Assembly: GCA_000310025.1 (NCBI GenBank)
Contig: FN649757.1
Span: forward strand, 445,005 to 509,004
Origin: Ectocarpus siliculosus
Lineage: Eukaryota > Sar > Phaeophyceae > Ectocarpales > Ectocarpaceae
Length of the DNA: 64,000 nt
Direction: 5' to 3'
Shown here: one piece after another, positions 12,001 to 24,936 of the stretch
Numbering within the stretch: position 1 is the first letter of the stretch
Layout of the letters: each line of letters opens with the position of its first letter
The notes under the pieces: generated by a model
Told to the model about the DNA's origin: nothing
The model's input: the letters and a program-made list of their open reading frames with translations, nothing else
Databases searched by the model: none
Translations under genes and position numbers: made by a program

Positions 12001-15000
12001 TTGAGTGCAGTCACCATAGCATCAGACACATCTTCCGCCTGGGGGTCAGCGCCATGAGAGCTACCACCGCCTCTGTCTTCCTCGCAAGGCTCGTCAATAC
12101 TCAACTGACGGCGAGTGGCACTCTTCTCGCAAGCTTTCTCGAAGACAAGTTCCTCGAACGCGGCAGATGCCTGGCAAAAATAGCGATATAAGTCCCCTTC
12201 GTTTGCAGCTGGGTTGACCTGGATCACAAGAGCAGGAGGAGATGGTGGAGGGCAGGTCTCGCATCCATACGCGATCGAACAGCACTACCCAAACCTCTTA
12301 CTCCCTCCAAGTCGGAGAGATATACATCAAGTGGTCGCCAGCGAGGGAGGCATGGTGCAAAGGGCACACGGCCTTGATGTGTAGACAGCGTTACACCAAG
12401 CGTGGAGGGCACTCTTGAAAAATAACTGCTGCTTTCGGTTCAACGTGCTATCGCTTTTACTGCTGCTGTCTTGAGCACTCTCTAAATCCTAACCCAAAAA
12501 AACAATTGACGCAAACAGGTTAGTTAGTGCAGAGACACCAAGGGAAAAAACAGCCAGTCGCCGAAACTAGGATTATGGACGAACTTCGACATACATGTTG
12601 GAAGCGCTACAACACACCAACAAAATACCATGTCGCTCAATGTCTTGGCTAGTGCGGTCACGCGCCCGTGTCGACCTGAGCGTATGCGCTGATGTCGTTT
12701 GTCGACTGCCTACGGTAGCCTCCTACACGTTTGTGCCGTCGGCGATGTTGGACAGTGTGACAACTCCAGACTCTCAACGTCGCTGATGCAACCAAAACGT
12801 ACTGTGTGCGCATGTTGCACAGACCCTGGTGTGCCTTTTCTTCCGTGTTCGGCGGGATGAAGTACCTACAGCGCTTGGTGACATTATCGTGCTTGCGTCG
12901 GCTCTTTCGAAGTGAAGGTGTTTCGATGGCTTTACTGCGCGATCCCGATTCCGGTACTTCGAGGAGCTCATGCCCTTCCATCGCCGAGAGGCGGGGGTAC
13001 TATCCCTGACTGCGAGCTCATCAGGACACACCTGTGGAGGCTCTCGACGTCGGGAGCCCAAAAAGTCGATGTACGCAGCGTCGAGGTTTCCCGCGTACAC
13101 CTTGACGGTCTGCTTGAGACGGATTATCTCGGCGAATCCCTGGCCGAGATGCACGAGAGTGTACGAGGGTTCACCAGGTAGGCACAACTTTAACAAATAC
13201 AGGCCATTGGATAAACCGCCGTCATGGTAGTAAGACGGCCGAGACTGGTCAGACCGCCACCGCCGGTTCATTCTGGCGATGAAAAATGTGGTGGAATAGT
13301 CGGACGAATTGAGCGGCATGAAGAAACAAATGGCGTCCCAATCGAGATGCACACATTTGAATGAACCAGTCTCCACAATGAAGTGGTTTCGCACCTGTCA
13401 AGCGCATCCATCAACCGCTGTGAATACTAGGCGAGCTGCCGGGATCACCTCGCCCGAGATGGCTTGAATAACGTCAACCCAAGGTCCGAGGTCGCTTTGC
13501 GCGTAGGGGAAGGTGCTCATCGGGGGCAGGACGCCAACCATCTTGTATTATTTTCGGGATGTCGGTCATGCTTTCAGTCTGTGTGCACAGCAACGTTGCT
13601 GCCCCAAAACAACATCTACAGCCAGCACACGCGCGCCTCAAACACAAGCGCTTGCATCGATCTCAACCTCTGGCCACTTTTAGCAGCGCGGCCACAGATC
13701 ACATCCTCGGAAATCCCGGTACCATTTCACGACGACGGGGACTAGCTATTCTTCGTGCCGGACACACATGTCATCAACCCTCCTGGTTTTTGAGCAGCAA
13801 ACGCTGCATCGGCTATGCCTCCCCACGCCTACCGGCCCTACGCAAGCTGGGACTCCTGTTAGATCGTGAAGTACTACCCTGGAGCGTGTAAACGGTTGCG
13901 AGCCGCTGCCGTTGACGCCCATATGTATCGTCGATCAGGGCTGAAACCCATTGCTAGCATAAGAACAGCCATTGCTTGCGCTCACGCGCGGCCTACACAT
14001 CACAACGGCAAACACGAGTGGCCAACCAGTCTCGCGATACTCACTGATTCCGTACGTGGCCTGCTGATTGGACAACCAAAAGCACTTCGGTGCTGCTGCT
14101 AAGATGTGTACAGAAAACCCGGTATTCAACCATTCCCTTGCCTGTATTCGTTGTGGAGGTACAGTAGCGGTCATCGTGCTCATACAACTAGTTTCGTCCG
14201 TCAGGGAAACGAACTCTAGACAAAGGACAAAGCCGTAGCCCAACAGAAGGTGATGACGTCATACTCACCGCAGGAAGGATGTCAGTTGATCCTCGCTCGA
14301 TGGAATCAGTCAAAAAGGAGTCCGCGAGCCCCAGGTACTCTTGAAACGTCGCCTGAAGCACAGAAATACACACGTACATCGCCCCGAGAGGATGTGGGAG
14401 GTATGTTCAGATGGAGTAGACCACTGCCATGTTTTTATGTGCCGTTGACGACAAAAAACTCATAGAATGGCCAACTGATTGGGCCTATCAACGAGCAAGA
14501 GGGCTGCTCCGACCAAGGGTACCGTACCTCCCGCCGGAATCTAGCTCACCGTGTCTCCCATGAAACCGTAGAAGTAACCCGAGATCGCCCACGCCCTGAA
14601 TTTATGTTGAGGCGAGGACGGGGTGGGCAGGGTATGGGGTCGAAAGGAAAGACCACCGTGTACCATACAAGATACCGTACCCCTTGGAATGAGGTCAAAC
14701 ACTGGAGCTCGTCAACGTAACGAGAGTCAATGCCCCAGAGCGTGGCGTTAGGAATGCACGATGTAAGCCTTGCCAAAACCGTACCGGTTGGTACTGTCAA
14801 CCTCTTTGATATGGAGAAATTGAACCTTGTGATGCCACGACGGGGGGAATGGCATCGTGGGTGGCATACGTTACTCCGAAAGCCATGATTCACTGGACCG
14901 CCAAATATGTTTGAAACGGTTATGGTCGTGCAATGATTGTTGTGGCGAAACCGTATGGCTAGCACGAGCCATGATCTGGAACCGATACGTGCCGCGTGAC

Positions 15001-16058
15001 ACATGTGACAAGGATACTAACGGTCGCGGTACGGGATGCCCTCGTGTTGAAATTTGTCACTGTAACTCACTTTGCCACCTCGGCATTCACAGGACCAGTG
15101 TAGGCATCCAGTGCATCTCTCGCAAGTCGGGAGTAGTTCGCCACCTTTCGTGGCACATTGGGGAGGTGTTGTAATTCGCGGGCGATGTTCTGACTGGTGA
15201 CTTCTGTCGTAAGCTTGACGTTGCATCGGCCGGTAGATGCACACCACTATCAACGGTGGCACCAAGCACAGGGTATGCGCCTACGCGACGTGGAACAACG
15301 GTAGGCAACCAAGCACAGCACCTTCCTCTCACCGATTCAACAGGACTGCCCTTCACAAGTGCTCCCACACCAACTGCACACCAAAACGTGCAAGCCGAGG
15401 GGCCTGCCGACAGCTGATTTCCCGTGGTAATGCCATCCTCGGAAAAGATGGCGCCGAACTGGCCTTGATCGAGGGAGTCGTACGAAGCGTCCGGCCGGTG
15501 TGGGGCAGTGGAGAGGGTCATCATCCTCACCATTTCTCCGCGGATGTGACTGGCGGCAACATTCAAGTGCACAGGAATCAAAGATCAGGCGCGTGACTGC
15601 GCGGGAGGGTGCGACCTTCCATCGGTGAGACAAAACCCGGTGGCCCCCATCGACAGTACATTGGCAACATACACATGGGACCCGAGGATACTTTTGGCGG
15701 CGACTAGGTCAGCTACTCCCCCTGCAGTGTGTACCATGGACGTGTTATCTGCACCTTGGGGTTGTGAGCGGCAAGAAGCCAACGCAGCCGAAGAAGTCAC
15801 TCAAAAACACGTTCTCCTGCATGCCCACGAGACCAGTCGCCGGAGATGCGTTCAACCTGAACCTGGTACAGTAGACGCGCGTGTGGACGTGGTGAGCTCG
15901 TGCAAAAGCTCTCGCCCGATATGACACGCAACCCTTCGAGCGCTCTTTAACGTCGAGAGCACTCCTCCAGCCCATACATACATGAAGCTGCGATGTATCG
16001 AACATGTAAGATATGTTTTGGGGTACTGCGCGACGGTGAAGCTGGCCCAGTGGGCATA

Positions 16059-16679
16059 CAGTAGCGGCTACGTTGTAAGAGAGGGTCGTGCCATCCCAGT
16101 TCCTCTCTCCTAAATCGGGTTTTCTGTCATATCGTTTTTGCTGCGGTTCTTGTACACCGTATTGGCTACGGTTTGAGAGACCATTATCTTGAAGGCCATG
16201 GAAGATGGATGCTCTCGCATCACCCAGCTGTTAACGTTTGTGGAGACATATCATCACGTCGTCAGTATGCGTTGGCACCTTTGAGCTGGCTCCACACACT
16301 GCTCAATCTGTTTCTAGGCGAGCAATGAACCCACCGCAAGTACCGGGTACACTCCTCATATCGATGTTTTGGAAAATAATCATGGTGTCGTGTGATACCA
16401 TGAATGAACGCGTTTCGCTCGCTGTCCTTGATTCATGGACGGGGTGATTTGTGAATTATGGTGGGCCTGGCGTGTGATCGAGGACCGCTATGCAGTGGCT
16501 GCGTGCTGGGCAGGTCATGATATCTGCAAGCTGTGTGTGTGACGGCTACTCGGCTCTTTTTCGGAGGTTCGATTCAAGACATAACCTCCGAAACACGGCG
16601 ATTTTTTTTGTGTAGTCAATTCACCTATCTTAAATCGGTATTGCTATTTCACATTTCTCTTAAACCGTAGCCGCTACTG
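16059..16679. mobile_element. Tc1/mariner-like MITE, 621 bp, in G1 intron 2
   Basis: Both ends carry CAGTAGCGGCTACG followed by a TTTAAGAGA-like stretch in inverted orientation, giving about 26 bp of near-perfect terminal inverted repeat. Each end is flanked by TA (16057-16058 and 16680-16681), the expected Tc1/mariner target duplication. The matching place in G0 intron 2 (near 318-325) reads ATATACGCCATT with no insert, so the empty site is preserved. No transposase is encoded, so it depends on one elsewhere. Confidence 0.85.
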
Positions 16680-17005
16680 TACGCCAATTAATGCCGATGG
16701 GCAGCAGTTTCAGCACGGATCAGTCATTACCTTTCCTGCAACCACGATATATTTACTCTGCTACGATGAGGATCGGATGCAATGGCGCACAAACTGGTTT
16801 CTGTGATTCTAGCTAACGATTACACGTTTCTGTTGTATTCGCAATTTTACCACCGCGGCTAGTAAAGACAACTGACCTCTTCAAAGGCAGCATGCCGCAG
16901 TCCAGGAGTACCCCAGATGACGAGTGGCGCAGCAACTCCGTGGACTGCATGCCAGCAGGGCCACGTGGACGGCGCTGGTGCTTGTGCTGATTTTGAGGCT
17001 GGTGC

Positions 17006-17085
17006 GGCTTCCGCTTGCTGTAGGTGCATTGCACCCCAGATCCTAGGCTTCCGCTTGCTGTAGGTGCATTGCACCCCAGACCCTA
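17006..17085. repeat. 40-bp tandem duplication within G1 exon 2
   Basis: GGCTTCCGCTTGCTGTAGG begins at 17006 and again at 17046. G0 and G2 have one copy. The period is not a multiple of three and the duplication falls where the fifth zinc-cluster cysteine should be. Confidence 0.85.
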
Positions 17086-18530
17086 TAGTCGAACATATCG
17101 AAAACGACATTCAGCGAAGGGTGTGCGAGAACGAAATTTTCGGAGACGTAAGCCGTCCCCGCCACCTCTGGGGTAGGAATTTCGAAATTTTGAAAAATTT
17201 CCATTCATCACAGAAAAGATAACACCCGTTTTGCGAGCTTTGCGGGCCTTCCGACGGTTGTGTTGTGTTGATTAACGCGACAATACACTACGCGGTAACC
17301 GGCCACCTGACGATGAGCATGTTTGTAGGTGGGAGCAAACAGCTAGGCACGATAAACGTTGCTACAAATCCAATTTTAAACCTACAGAGAGATATATAGC
17401 ATTTTCTGGTACAAGTTAGAAAATTTTGACAACGCTATGGTCATTGCACAACAATTTGTCCATTCACGTTTTGTGCGAAAACGTTTGAAAGAAACATAAT
17501 GGAACTGTGAAACAACGAGATTCGTGATCGCCTCGTCGAGCTACGTGGATAGCTTGGGCGTTGACTATGTTTTGAGAAAATGCACCATGTTTTTGCCAAA
17601 AAATGATCCAGGGGACCCCTTCATCACCTCGGAGCCCCCCATGTAACCACGGTACCCCCAATATATCACCACGGAATCCCCTCTGAAATTCCCCCCGCAT
17701 CGGTATCACTTGTACTCTGCATACATTCGGCGCCAAGACAATAGGTCGCTTTTCTCACAAAGGCGAATTTTTCTCTTAAAAAAGGAGAAAGTTTACTGGA
17801 ATTGATGAACGGAATCGTTTGCCGCGGTATATTTTATATTCGGCTGGCTGGGTGAATCTCGTTAAAGAAGGCAATTAAGTCGTGGCCTCCCAGAGCCAGT
17901 TTTTGATTGGTAACTCCATCGATTTCGAATAGTATCCAAAAAAGAAAAATACACCCATCACAGGAAATGCCGACATCTATTCAAATCCGTTGAGATACTC
18001 GAAATCGACAAACATTTGTCGCCCAAACGATAAAAAATATAGCAAAGTAGAAAAACAGCGACCTGCGCCTGGAGACAAGGTGTTTGCAGGTGTTTTCGGA
18101 TTTCCGAACAACCACCCCCGAGAAAAGTGCACCTTGGTACTGGAGCGGGGGAAATAGTGGATAAATCGTTCTGCATGGACCATTCCTCGAGAGTACGTTT
18201 GACGAATACCGCGTTACACCTCCCCAGGTTGTCGACAGGTCTTTTAATGAAGGATGTTGTGGGTATATCTTTGTCTGCGTATAAGGGTAGTGTGGTTGCG
18301 ATGAAGGCTACTCGCAACCTGCAACGTTTTCTTCCCAAAATGGTGTGCGCGAATGGTGTGGGCGCAAGCGCAGCACGTACGAGCCATGTTTCTCTGATAG
18401 CCCACGGCCAGACGGGCGACTTGCGGAAGCAGATGCAGAGGATGATCCATAATGTTTATGGGGGTATTTATTGACGAGAAGCTTTTAAAGACAACCCTGG
18501 GGGTGGCGGAATCCGCCACCTCTCTCCCAC

Positions 18531-18630
18531 NNNNNNNNNNNNNNNNNNNNNNNNNNNNNNNNNNNNNNNNNNNNNNNNNNNNNNNNNNNNNNNNNNNNNN
18601 NNNNNNNNNNNNNNNNNNNNNNNNNNNNNN
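18531..18630. other. Assembly gap (100 N) in G1 intron 1
   Basis: Both flanks carry the phrase ATCCGCCACCTCTCTCCCAC, so the gap probably sits in a local duplication that the assembler could not resolve. The surrounding intron matches G0 intron 1 (about 1080-1440). Confidence 0.95.
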
Positions 18631-20590
18631 CGAAATCCGCCACCTCTCTCCCACACGACACACATGGCGAAGCGGCTGCTTCAGCAAAAACGCTTCAGCT
18701 TTAAAATCTGGAATACCTATCTAGATACGCCACCGCCTCGGCGGTTTATTGCAACAGCGCGTGGAAAAATGAAAAATGGAAGTTCAAGCTTTTCCAAGGG
18801 TGCCGAAAAAATGGTATTGCACACCTTTATACCCTTTTCGAATTTGGGAGAATTGTTTTGCGGGGGAGGGTACGAAGTCACCCCCGCCCTCCCCCGAAAC
18901 GTCGCAGTAAATTCTATATTAATCCGTGGTATTGTTTCAAAACCCTACCATATTAATTCATATATATGAAGGGGCACCGTGTCCTGTAAGGAGGGGGGGG
19001 GCATCTACGTGCCCCCTATAGCCATGTACGCGCGTTCGCGCTCGTCTGTGCGCTGTACGGGGTGCCGCGCCTTCATATAGAGGACGAGAGGGAGAGTCTG
19101 GCCAGAGCACCCTTAGGGGGCGGTCGCAGACCATTGTGTAGCAAGACTATAGCCAATTATTTTTCCGTCGTGCAAAAGAAGTAGAATAGGAGTTCAGTGA
19201 AGATTGGGAGACGGCGGTGAGGAAGAGGGAGGGATGGGGCTGCGGGGGAGAAGGCAAGGGGAAGGGGGTGCAGGGCAGGAGGAGGGCAGGAGAAGCAAGA
19301 GGGACTGGACGTACGATCGAAAGGGCACCCAGAAACGGTGGTTTGGTTGGCATATTTTTTCGTGGGAGAGAGGATGTAGGAATGTGGTAGGCGGAACGTA
19401 GGAGGAACGAACCGTAGGCTATAGAATGCAACACTCTCATCTCAGCTAGCTGCGAGCTCCGCCTAGATGACATATATTCCGTGGTTTCCGTCGAGCATTG
19501 GGGTTCTGCGTTCACACGCACGCAGAGGCGTGGTGTCACTTCGGGCAATAATTTCACTGAAAACTGAATGGAGGGTGGATGTTGTGTGGGTGAGTTGGAT
19601 GATTGTCGTGTGGTTTCTCCAACAACAATACGTTTTTAGCGCAGACTGTGCTTCATCTGTGTACAACAGGTTAAATGGGTTTGACTTGTGCACAATTGAA
19701 GGCGTACCTATGATGAAGAAAGCAACACAAACACATAGGAATAACATGAAAATAATACCGTAAATTAGGCCCGCCCGGGGGGTCCCTAGTCCCTAGCTAG
19801 ATGTGCAGAGCAACGTTTTCGGGCACCCTTGGCTTCCCTCTTTGTTAGGCTGTTGCAAATCTCTTATGACCACGACGTCGATTCACAAGCGGGGTTCTGC
19901 AGAAGCCCGCTTGGCAATGTTGCTAAACGTCAGTACCTACAAACCTCATCGTCCATCATCTGCCCATACATTTACAAATGGGCGTACAGCAGTGAGTTGA
20001 AATATCTTGTGCGCACACCCTTGCTTCAGCACCTGCTAGACTGTTTGGCTGAAATGTAGATAGTTGGACTTTGACCGTGGTTTGAGAAGGGTGTGGGTGA
20101 AGATGGATAGCGCGATACGGGTGGAACCCCACCCCAACCGCTGGTCTTTCCAACAAGAAAACGGATTGCTTCGTGCCCAAGGTTTATGGCTCTTGCCAAC
20201 CGATCTCGATTTCACTGATTTCGAAAGCGACCGAGGAAACACCCAGCAATCACACACAAGACACGTTAGACCAGTGCGCAAGTGTTGCGCACCAGAACAT
20301 CCGTGAGTTGCCAACCAGGCCAGCGGACACCACGTAGTCTACCTCCACACACCTTCCTTCTCAGCCAGGACAACATATTCCACAACTCGACATTCAAGAC
20401 AAATCAGGCGACACTGCGGGTGCTCGCATCTACAATTGCGGTGCGGAGTTCCCATCGTAGCGGGTATTCCAGTAGAGGACATCATGGGTCAGCGGCACGC
20501 GGTTTGCAACGCCCAGATCTGTTGCTGGAGCCATGCTATCGAAGGCTGTGTCTGCGATCCAAAATGACCGCGAAATCTGGGTGCATAACA

Positions 20591-20833
20591 TGTTTGTGTG
20601 TGTACTCGGCAGGATACAATTCTCCGAGATCTCCGAGGGGGTTACGCAGATGAGATAGATATGGGTATGATAGGCAGACTTGGTGCAGCAGGCTTTGCCT
20701 CTTCTTGCTCACGTCTGTCACTCGTTAAACTCTCTCTAATAATCAAGGAACTTGAGTCACTCCTTTGTGCAACACGCTCTCGACAAGAGCCCGCGAGCGT
20801 GATAACATAGTACACACGCCGACACCCCAAATA
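20591..20833 (+). repeat. 5' LTR of the gag-only element
   Basis: Nearly identical to 24693-24936. It contains the conserved GTACTCGGCAGGATACAATT near its start and GACACCCCAAA at its end. A diverged inverted copy of the same LTR lies at about 58099-58335. Confidence 0.92.
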
Positions 20834-21176
20834 CGATATCGTGGAGTCAGCTGACGTCGGTAGGGAAAGGTTCGGGAGGTAGGCACCGGAATACGAGGAC
20901 AGCAGCAGGGCGGTTTTTGCTCGCGCTCGTTAAGGAGATCCAGGGAACAGGGTTTGGAATACAAGGGCAGCAGCAGCAGGGCGGTTTTTGACTGAGCGTG
21001 CCAAGGAGATCCAGGGAAAGCATTTGGAACACAAGGACAGCAGCAGCCGGGCGGTTATTGCCAGCGCGCGTCAAGGAGATCCAGCTACAAAACAATACAG
21101 CAGTAGGCAAGAGACACATTGTGCCGCGTTTTTTTGTTTTTTTTTTGCGGCGTAATTTGGCGGAGGAAGAGAAGAG

Positions 21177-23276
21177 ATGACGAGGGAGAAGGACATGACG
21201 GAGAGGGAATATGGGTATCTATCGGAGAAGAATGATGCACCGGCAAGAGTAATGGCTGCCGGGAGAACGTCTACCTGGGCAGCTGGTGGAGCTGGTCTCG
21301 GTACACAACGGGTGAGAATGATGAATGACGGAAATTGTGCGTTGAGCGGTTACAGCAGCTGTCGCATACCGCCCAAAATCCCGAAAGATTCGGCGAAGGC
21401 CGTGAACTGGCTGCGGAGATTGCGGATTTTCCTGGCTAGCGAGGGTTTGGAGCAGACGTTTGAAGACACCTATCCCACTGGCTATGTTCCTGTCATCAGC
21501 TGTTTGGATTGCATATATCTGAACCGGGTTCATGGTGCGGCACTCGTTACGGCACACAAGCGGGCGTGGGGATATCTGTTGGAAGCAACCTGCGGCACGG
21601 ACATTGAGGAACGGTTAGCTGCTTGCGACTGTGTCCCTGAGGCGTGGAGGGTGATCCGCGAATGGGTTTTGCCTACTTTTGACGCCGAGAAGGCATTGCT
21701 TGTGCGACGGTTGGAGGCAGTTGAGATGTCCCCTGGCGAGAACCCGAAGCTTTTCTTTGCCAGAGTGGATGGCATCGTCAACATCATGCGAGCTGTCAGC
21801 ATTGAAAAATCCGAGCGGGAAATCGTCCACATCATTGTTCGCCAGCTTTCGCCCGAGTACGATGTCGAACGCATGTCTATCCTGGCCGACCCCACCATTC
21901 CCCGAGCGAAAGTGGAAAAAGTTGTTCGCACGGCATACGCTAACAACGTCGAGATCAAGGAATTGGGCAAATCGCAGGCGATCGGTGGTTTGGGGTGCGG
22001 TCATGGCGGCGGCGGTCAGAAGGGGAAACAACGGCGGCGGCAGCAGCAGCAGCAGCAACAACAGTGGGTTCATCCATAACCACCACCTGTACACCACCCA
22101 CCTCCTAATTTCCAGACGTGGGGATCTGGGGGGCTCTATGACTGTGGGCGCAACGCCGTGTACCCGCAAGAGGAGTCAGCTCCGCCGCCAGGCGCTCCGA
22201 TGGGTGCCGTTCATCAGTGCGTGAGGTGCGGGAGGCATGGACACTCACTCGGCGACTGCAATGCTCCACGACGCTTTGAAGGCCACTGCACTGCCTGCGG
22301 TGAGTATGGTCAGCGGCGCCACATGTGTTGCACAACCGGCCGCATGCAACAGCACGTGCATGTCGGTGATGGAGAGGGTCACAACGCGAGTGGCAACGAC
22401 CCTATGCCGTACCAGCAGCGGAATCGACGACGCTGGAGGAGGCACAGGCACAGGCATCAGCCGGAGTCGCTCCTCCCCTTTGCAGATGGAGCGGTGGCAT
22501 GGGGCACAGCAACTGCTGTGGGAGCGGCGACCGGTGGTGGTGGTTTCCCCGCTACGGTGGCGGGGGGAACGGCCGCGGCGCAGGCACTCGCGGCTGGAGC
22601 GGCGGCATCGGAGGCAGCAACGGCGGCGAGAGCGGGGACCCCCGGCAGCAGAGTCTTCCCCGCGGCGGCGGCAGGGGGAACGGCCGGGGAGCAGGCACTT
22701 GCTGTTGAAGCGACGGTATCAGTGGTGCCACCGGCGGCGGCACCGGCGACGGATGAACTCGAAAGCATGAAAGAAGAGCTTGCTGACATACGGAGGCAAT
22801 GGTGGAAATTGGCGGCCAAGAAACCGGCACTGCATGTGCAGCCGGGCCCACCACTTGGGTCGTCAGCAGGCGTGGCTTCAGCAGCGGAAACAACGGTGGG
22901 GACGACGACAGGTATTGGTGTTTTCCCCGACTCGTCGATGGGGGGAACGGCCGGGGCACCGTCAGCTGCAGGAACGGTGGCACTGGAGGTTTCGTCGACC
23001 TGCGGCCACATACCCCCCGCCGCATCAACTGGGGGGGCGATCGCAGTGCCCACATCAGCAGCTACACCGGCACCAGCAGCGCAAGAAGCGGAGGACGCGT
23101 GCGATGAGGATGGCTGTTGGTTGGACAATGGCGACAAAGGCGGCAACAGCAACGGCGGCAGCGGCGACGGCAGCTTCGTGGCGTTGTCTGCGGGTGCGGG
23201 TGCGGGTGCGGGGCATCCCGGCGCCCATCCGACCGTCTACAATGGTGTCTGCGTGGTGCGGGACGATGGGGGGTAA
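21177..23276 (+). CDS. Gag of the LTR element: UBN2-type capsid region plus CCHC zinc knuckle
   Basis: The N-terminal part has the helical, tryptophan-containing pattern of Copia-type gag (UBN2 family), with WLRRLRIFLASEGL near residue 80, AWGYLLEATCG and LVRRLEAVEMSPGENPKLFF, followed by a basic, glutamine-rich tail. Downstream, a textbook retroviral-type knuckle CVRCGRHGHSLGDC (C-X2-C-X4-H-X4-C) is followed by a second, looser cysteine cluster. The C-terminal part is a long alanine-, glycine- and threonine-rich repeat region with a short acidic patch. Role: assembles virus-like particles and binds RNA. The region is treated here as a fossil with about one break in its frame. Confidence 0.8.
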
Positions 23277-24692
23277 TGCCAGGGCTGGACATTCGATCGT
23301 GGCTGGAAGGGTGCGGCATGAATGGAGAGGCTACGTGTTCGGGAGCTACAGTGCGAGATGACCGGTGGTTGCACAATGAGTCTACGCGCGATTCAGGGAC
23401 GTTCGTGAGAATTATGTTTATTTGGCTGTCTATTTTCTGGGTCGATTTTGTTTGTTGAAAGCCATGAGTTTGAGAACTGCGTCGACGTCGGCTGTTGTGT
23501 TGCGATGCGCACGAACGAACGTGGTGTTTATGGTCTGTGGTACATGCGTTTTTCATTTGTCAAGGATATGGTTTGCATAGTCTAGGACTTCACCGCACCG
23601 AATGGTGCAGTTGATGTTGTTGGGTCACTGCTAGCACTGCTGTCGAAAATCATGGGGGGGGATGAATGTGATGCTGAGATACCATGATCTTCGCCGCAGT
23701 ACAAGCAGAGTTCTAGCGGACGTTCGGGTTTGAATGTTCATTTTGTTCAAGTTTTCCGCGTTTTACCGGCGGGAAATGAGGAGAAGTCCTCAATTCTTGT
23801 TTGTTTGCGATTCCGCGTTTACCTGCGGAGTTTGAGGCAACTTCATGATACTTGTCTGATTCCTCGTTGCTAGGATAAGAAATACATTTCTTGTTTATTC
23901 GCGATTCCGCGTTTTTCCCGCGGAGATCGGACGTAACTTCATGATATTCGTTTGATTTCTCGTTGTTTGGATCCGAGAGTTGTTGCAGCAGGGGGGCTGT
24001 TAAGCCGTTGTGTCTTGAGAGATGATGCAGCAGGGGGGCTGTTAAGCTTTTATGTTTTGGGAGATACTGCAGCAGGGGGGCTGCTAAGAAATCCATGCCT
24101 CGATGTTTGAGAAACGGCATAATTGGCGAAAGTTTCCTCTGGCGTCTTCGGACGCCGGGTTTTTATTTAACGTTTGTCTATTTGTGCCGCATGTATTTGG
24201 TATTGATGACTGTTCTGAACGATGTATTGGAGAAAGGATTTGGCATGTTTTGGTAAGACATGGTTGAGGCCTATGTGCTTCCGAAGCTTTTTTTTAAATT
24301 GGTCAATGAGTTGAAACATAATTTTGCACGAGGATTTTGTTCGAAGTATTTGTTGACGCGTTTTGCCAGACTTGTCCGTCCAGAGTCTTTATGACGTGGC
24401 TCTGATGTAATGTTGATCTTTGCTGAGTATTTTTCCAAGTATAATTTTTTGTTTTTGACTGCTTGAGAATATGGTGATGACATTTTCTTGAGAGGGGTAC
24501 TTGTTTAGACTCTTAGTGAAGTTCCATAGTCATAAGGAGGAGTAGTAACCTGAAAATTGAATATTCGATAGATCCGGGAGTTGAGACGATTTGTGGATAC
24601 GAAAGATGAATGGTTGTTAGATTTGTTGCCGTTTTACCTGGCGATATGTACGGAGGATCTCGTAGATCGTATCTCGTACCGAGTAGGGGGGT
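23277..24692. other. Non-coding 3' half of the gag-only LTR element
   Basis: More A/T-rich than the gag region. Three short direct repeats built on GCAGCAGGGGGGCTG lie near 23990, 24030 and 24070, and two copies of a CGCGTTTTTC/CCGCGGAG-type phrase occur near 23815 and 23905. No pol domain is recognisable. It ends in the polypurine tract. Confidence 0.6.
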
Positions 24693-24936
24693 TGTTTGTG
24701 GTGTGTACTCGGCAGGATACAATTCTCCGAGATCTCCGAGGGGGTTACGCAGATGAGATAGATATGGGTATGATAGACAGACTTGGTGCAGCAGGCTTTG
24801 CCTCTTCTTGCTCACGTCTGTCACTCGTTAAACTCTCTCTAATAATCAAGGAACTTGAGTCACTCCTTTGTGCAACACGCTCTCGACAAGAGCCCGCGAG
24901 CGTGATAACATAGTACACGCGCCGACACCCCAAACA
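24693..24936 (+). repeat. 3' LTR of the gag-only element
   Basis: Pairs with 20591-20833. It is followed directly by the target duplication TAACA (24937-24941), and the wider flanks rejoin into ordinary G1 intron 1. Confidence 0.92.

Larger units (their letters stand above)
20591..24936 (+). mobile_element. LTR retrotransposon with gag only (TR-GAG-like), young insertion in G1 intron 1
   Basis: Two direct repeats of ~243 bp (20591-20833 and 24693-24936) begin TGTTTGTG and end in CA or a near-CA form. The 5-bp target duplication TAACA lies at 20586-20590 and 24937-24941. A G-rich polypurine tract ends just before the right repeat (about 24681-24691). The repeats differ at only a handful of positions, so insertion is recent. 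The interior encodes a Copia-type Gag and no protease, integrase or reverse transcriptase that I can recognise. The element looks structurally whole for a non-autonomous type; its gag frame has about one break. It would have to borrow enzymes from a related full-length element. Confidence 0.9.

Noticed and set aside
15087-15265. PHD-finger-like cysteine pattern (CERCTGCLHWSCEC) on the minus strand
   Set aside because: It is a shifted reading of G1 exon 5. The frame conserved with G2 reads RELQHLPN and YSRLARDALDAYTGPV, with mostly synonymous differences.
18244-18724. Frames crossing the N gap
   Set aside because: Unknown bases; flanks match an intron of G0.
22457-23152. 231-codon minus-strand frame
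   Set aside because: Antisense shadow of the G/C-rich gag tail.
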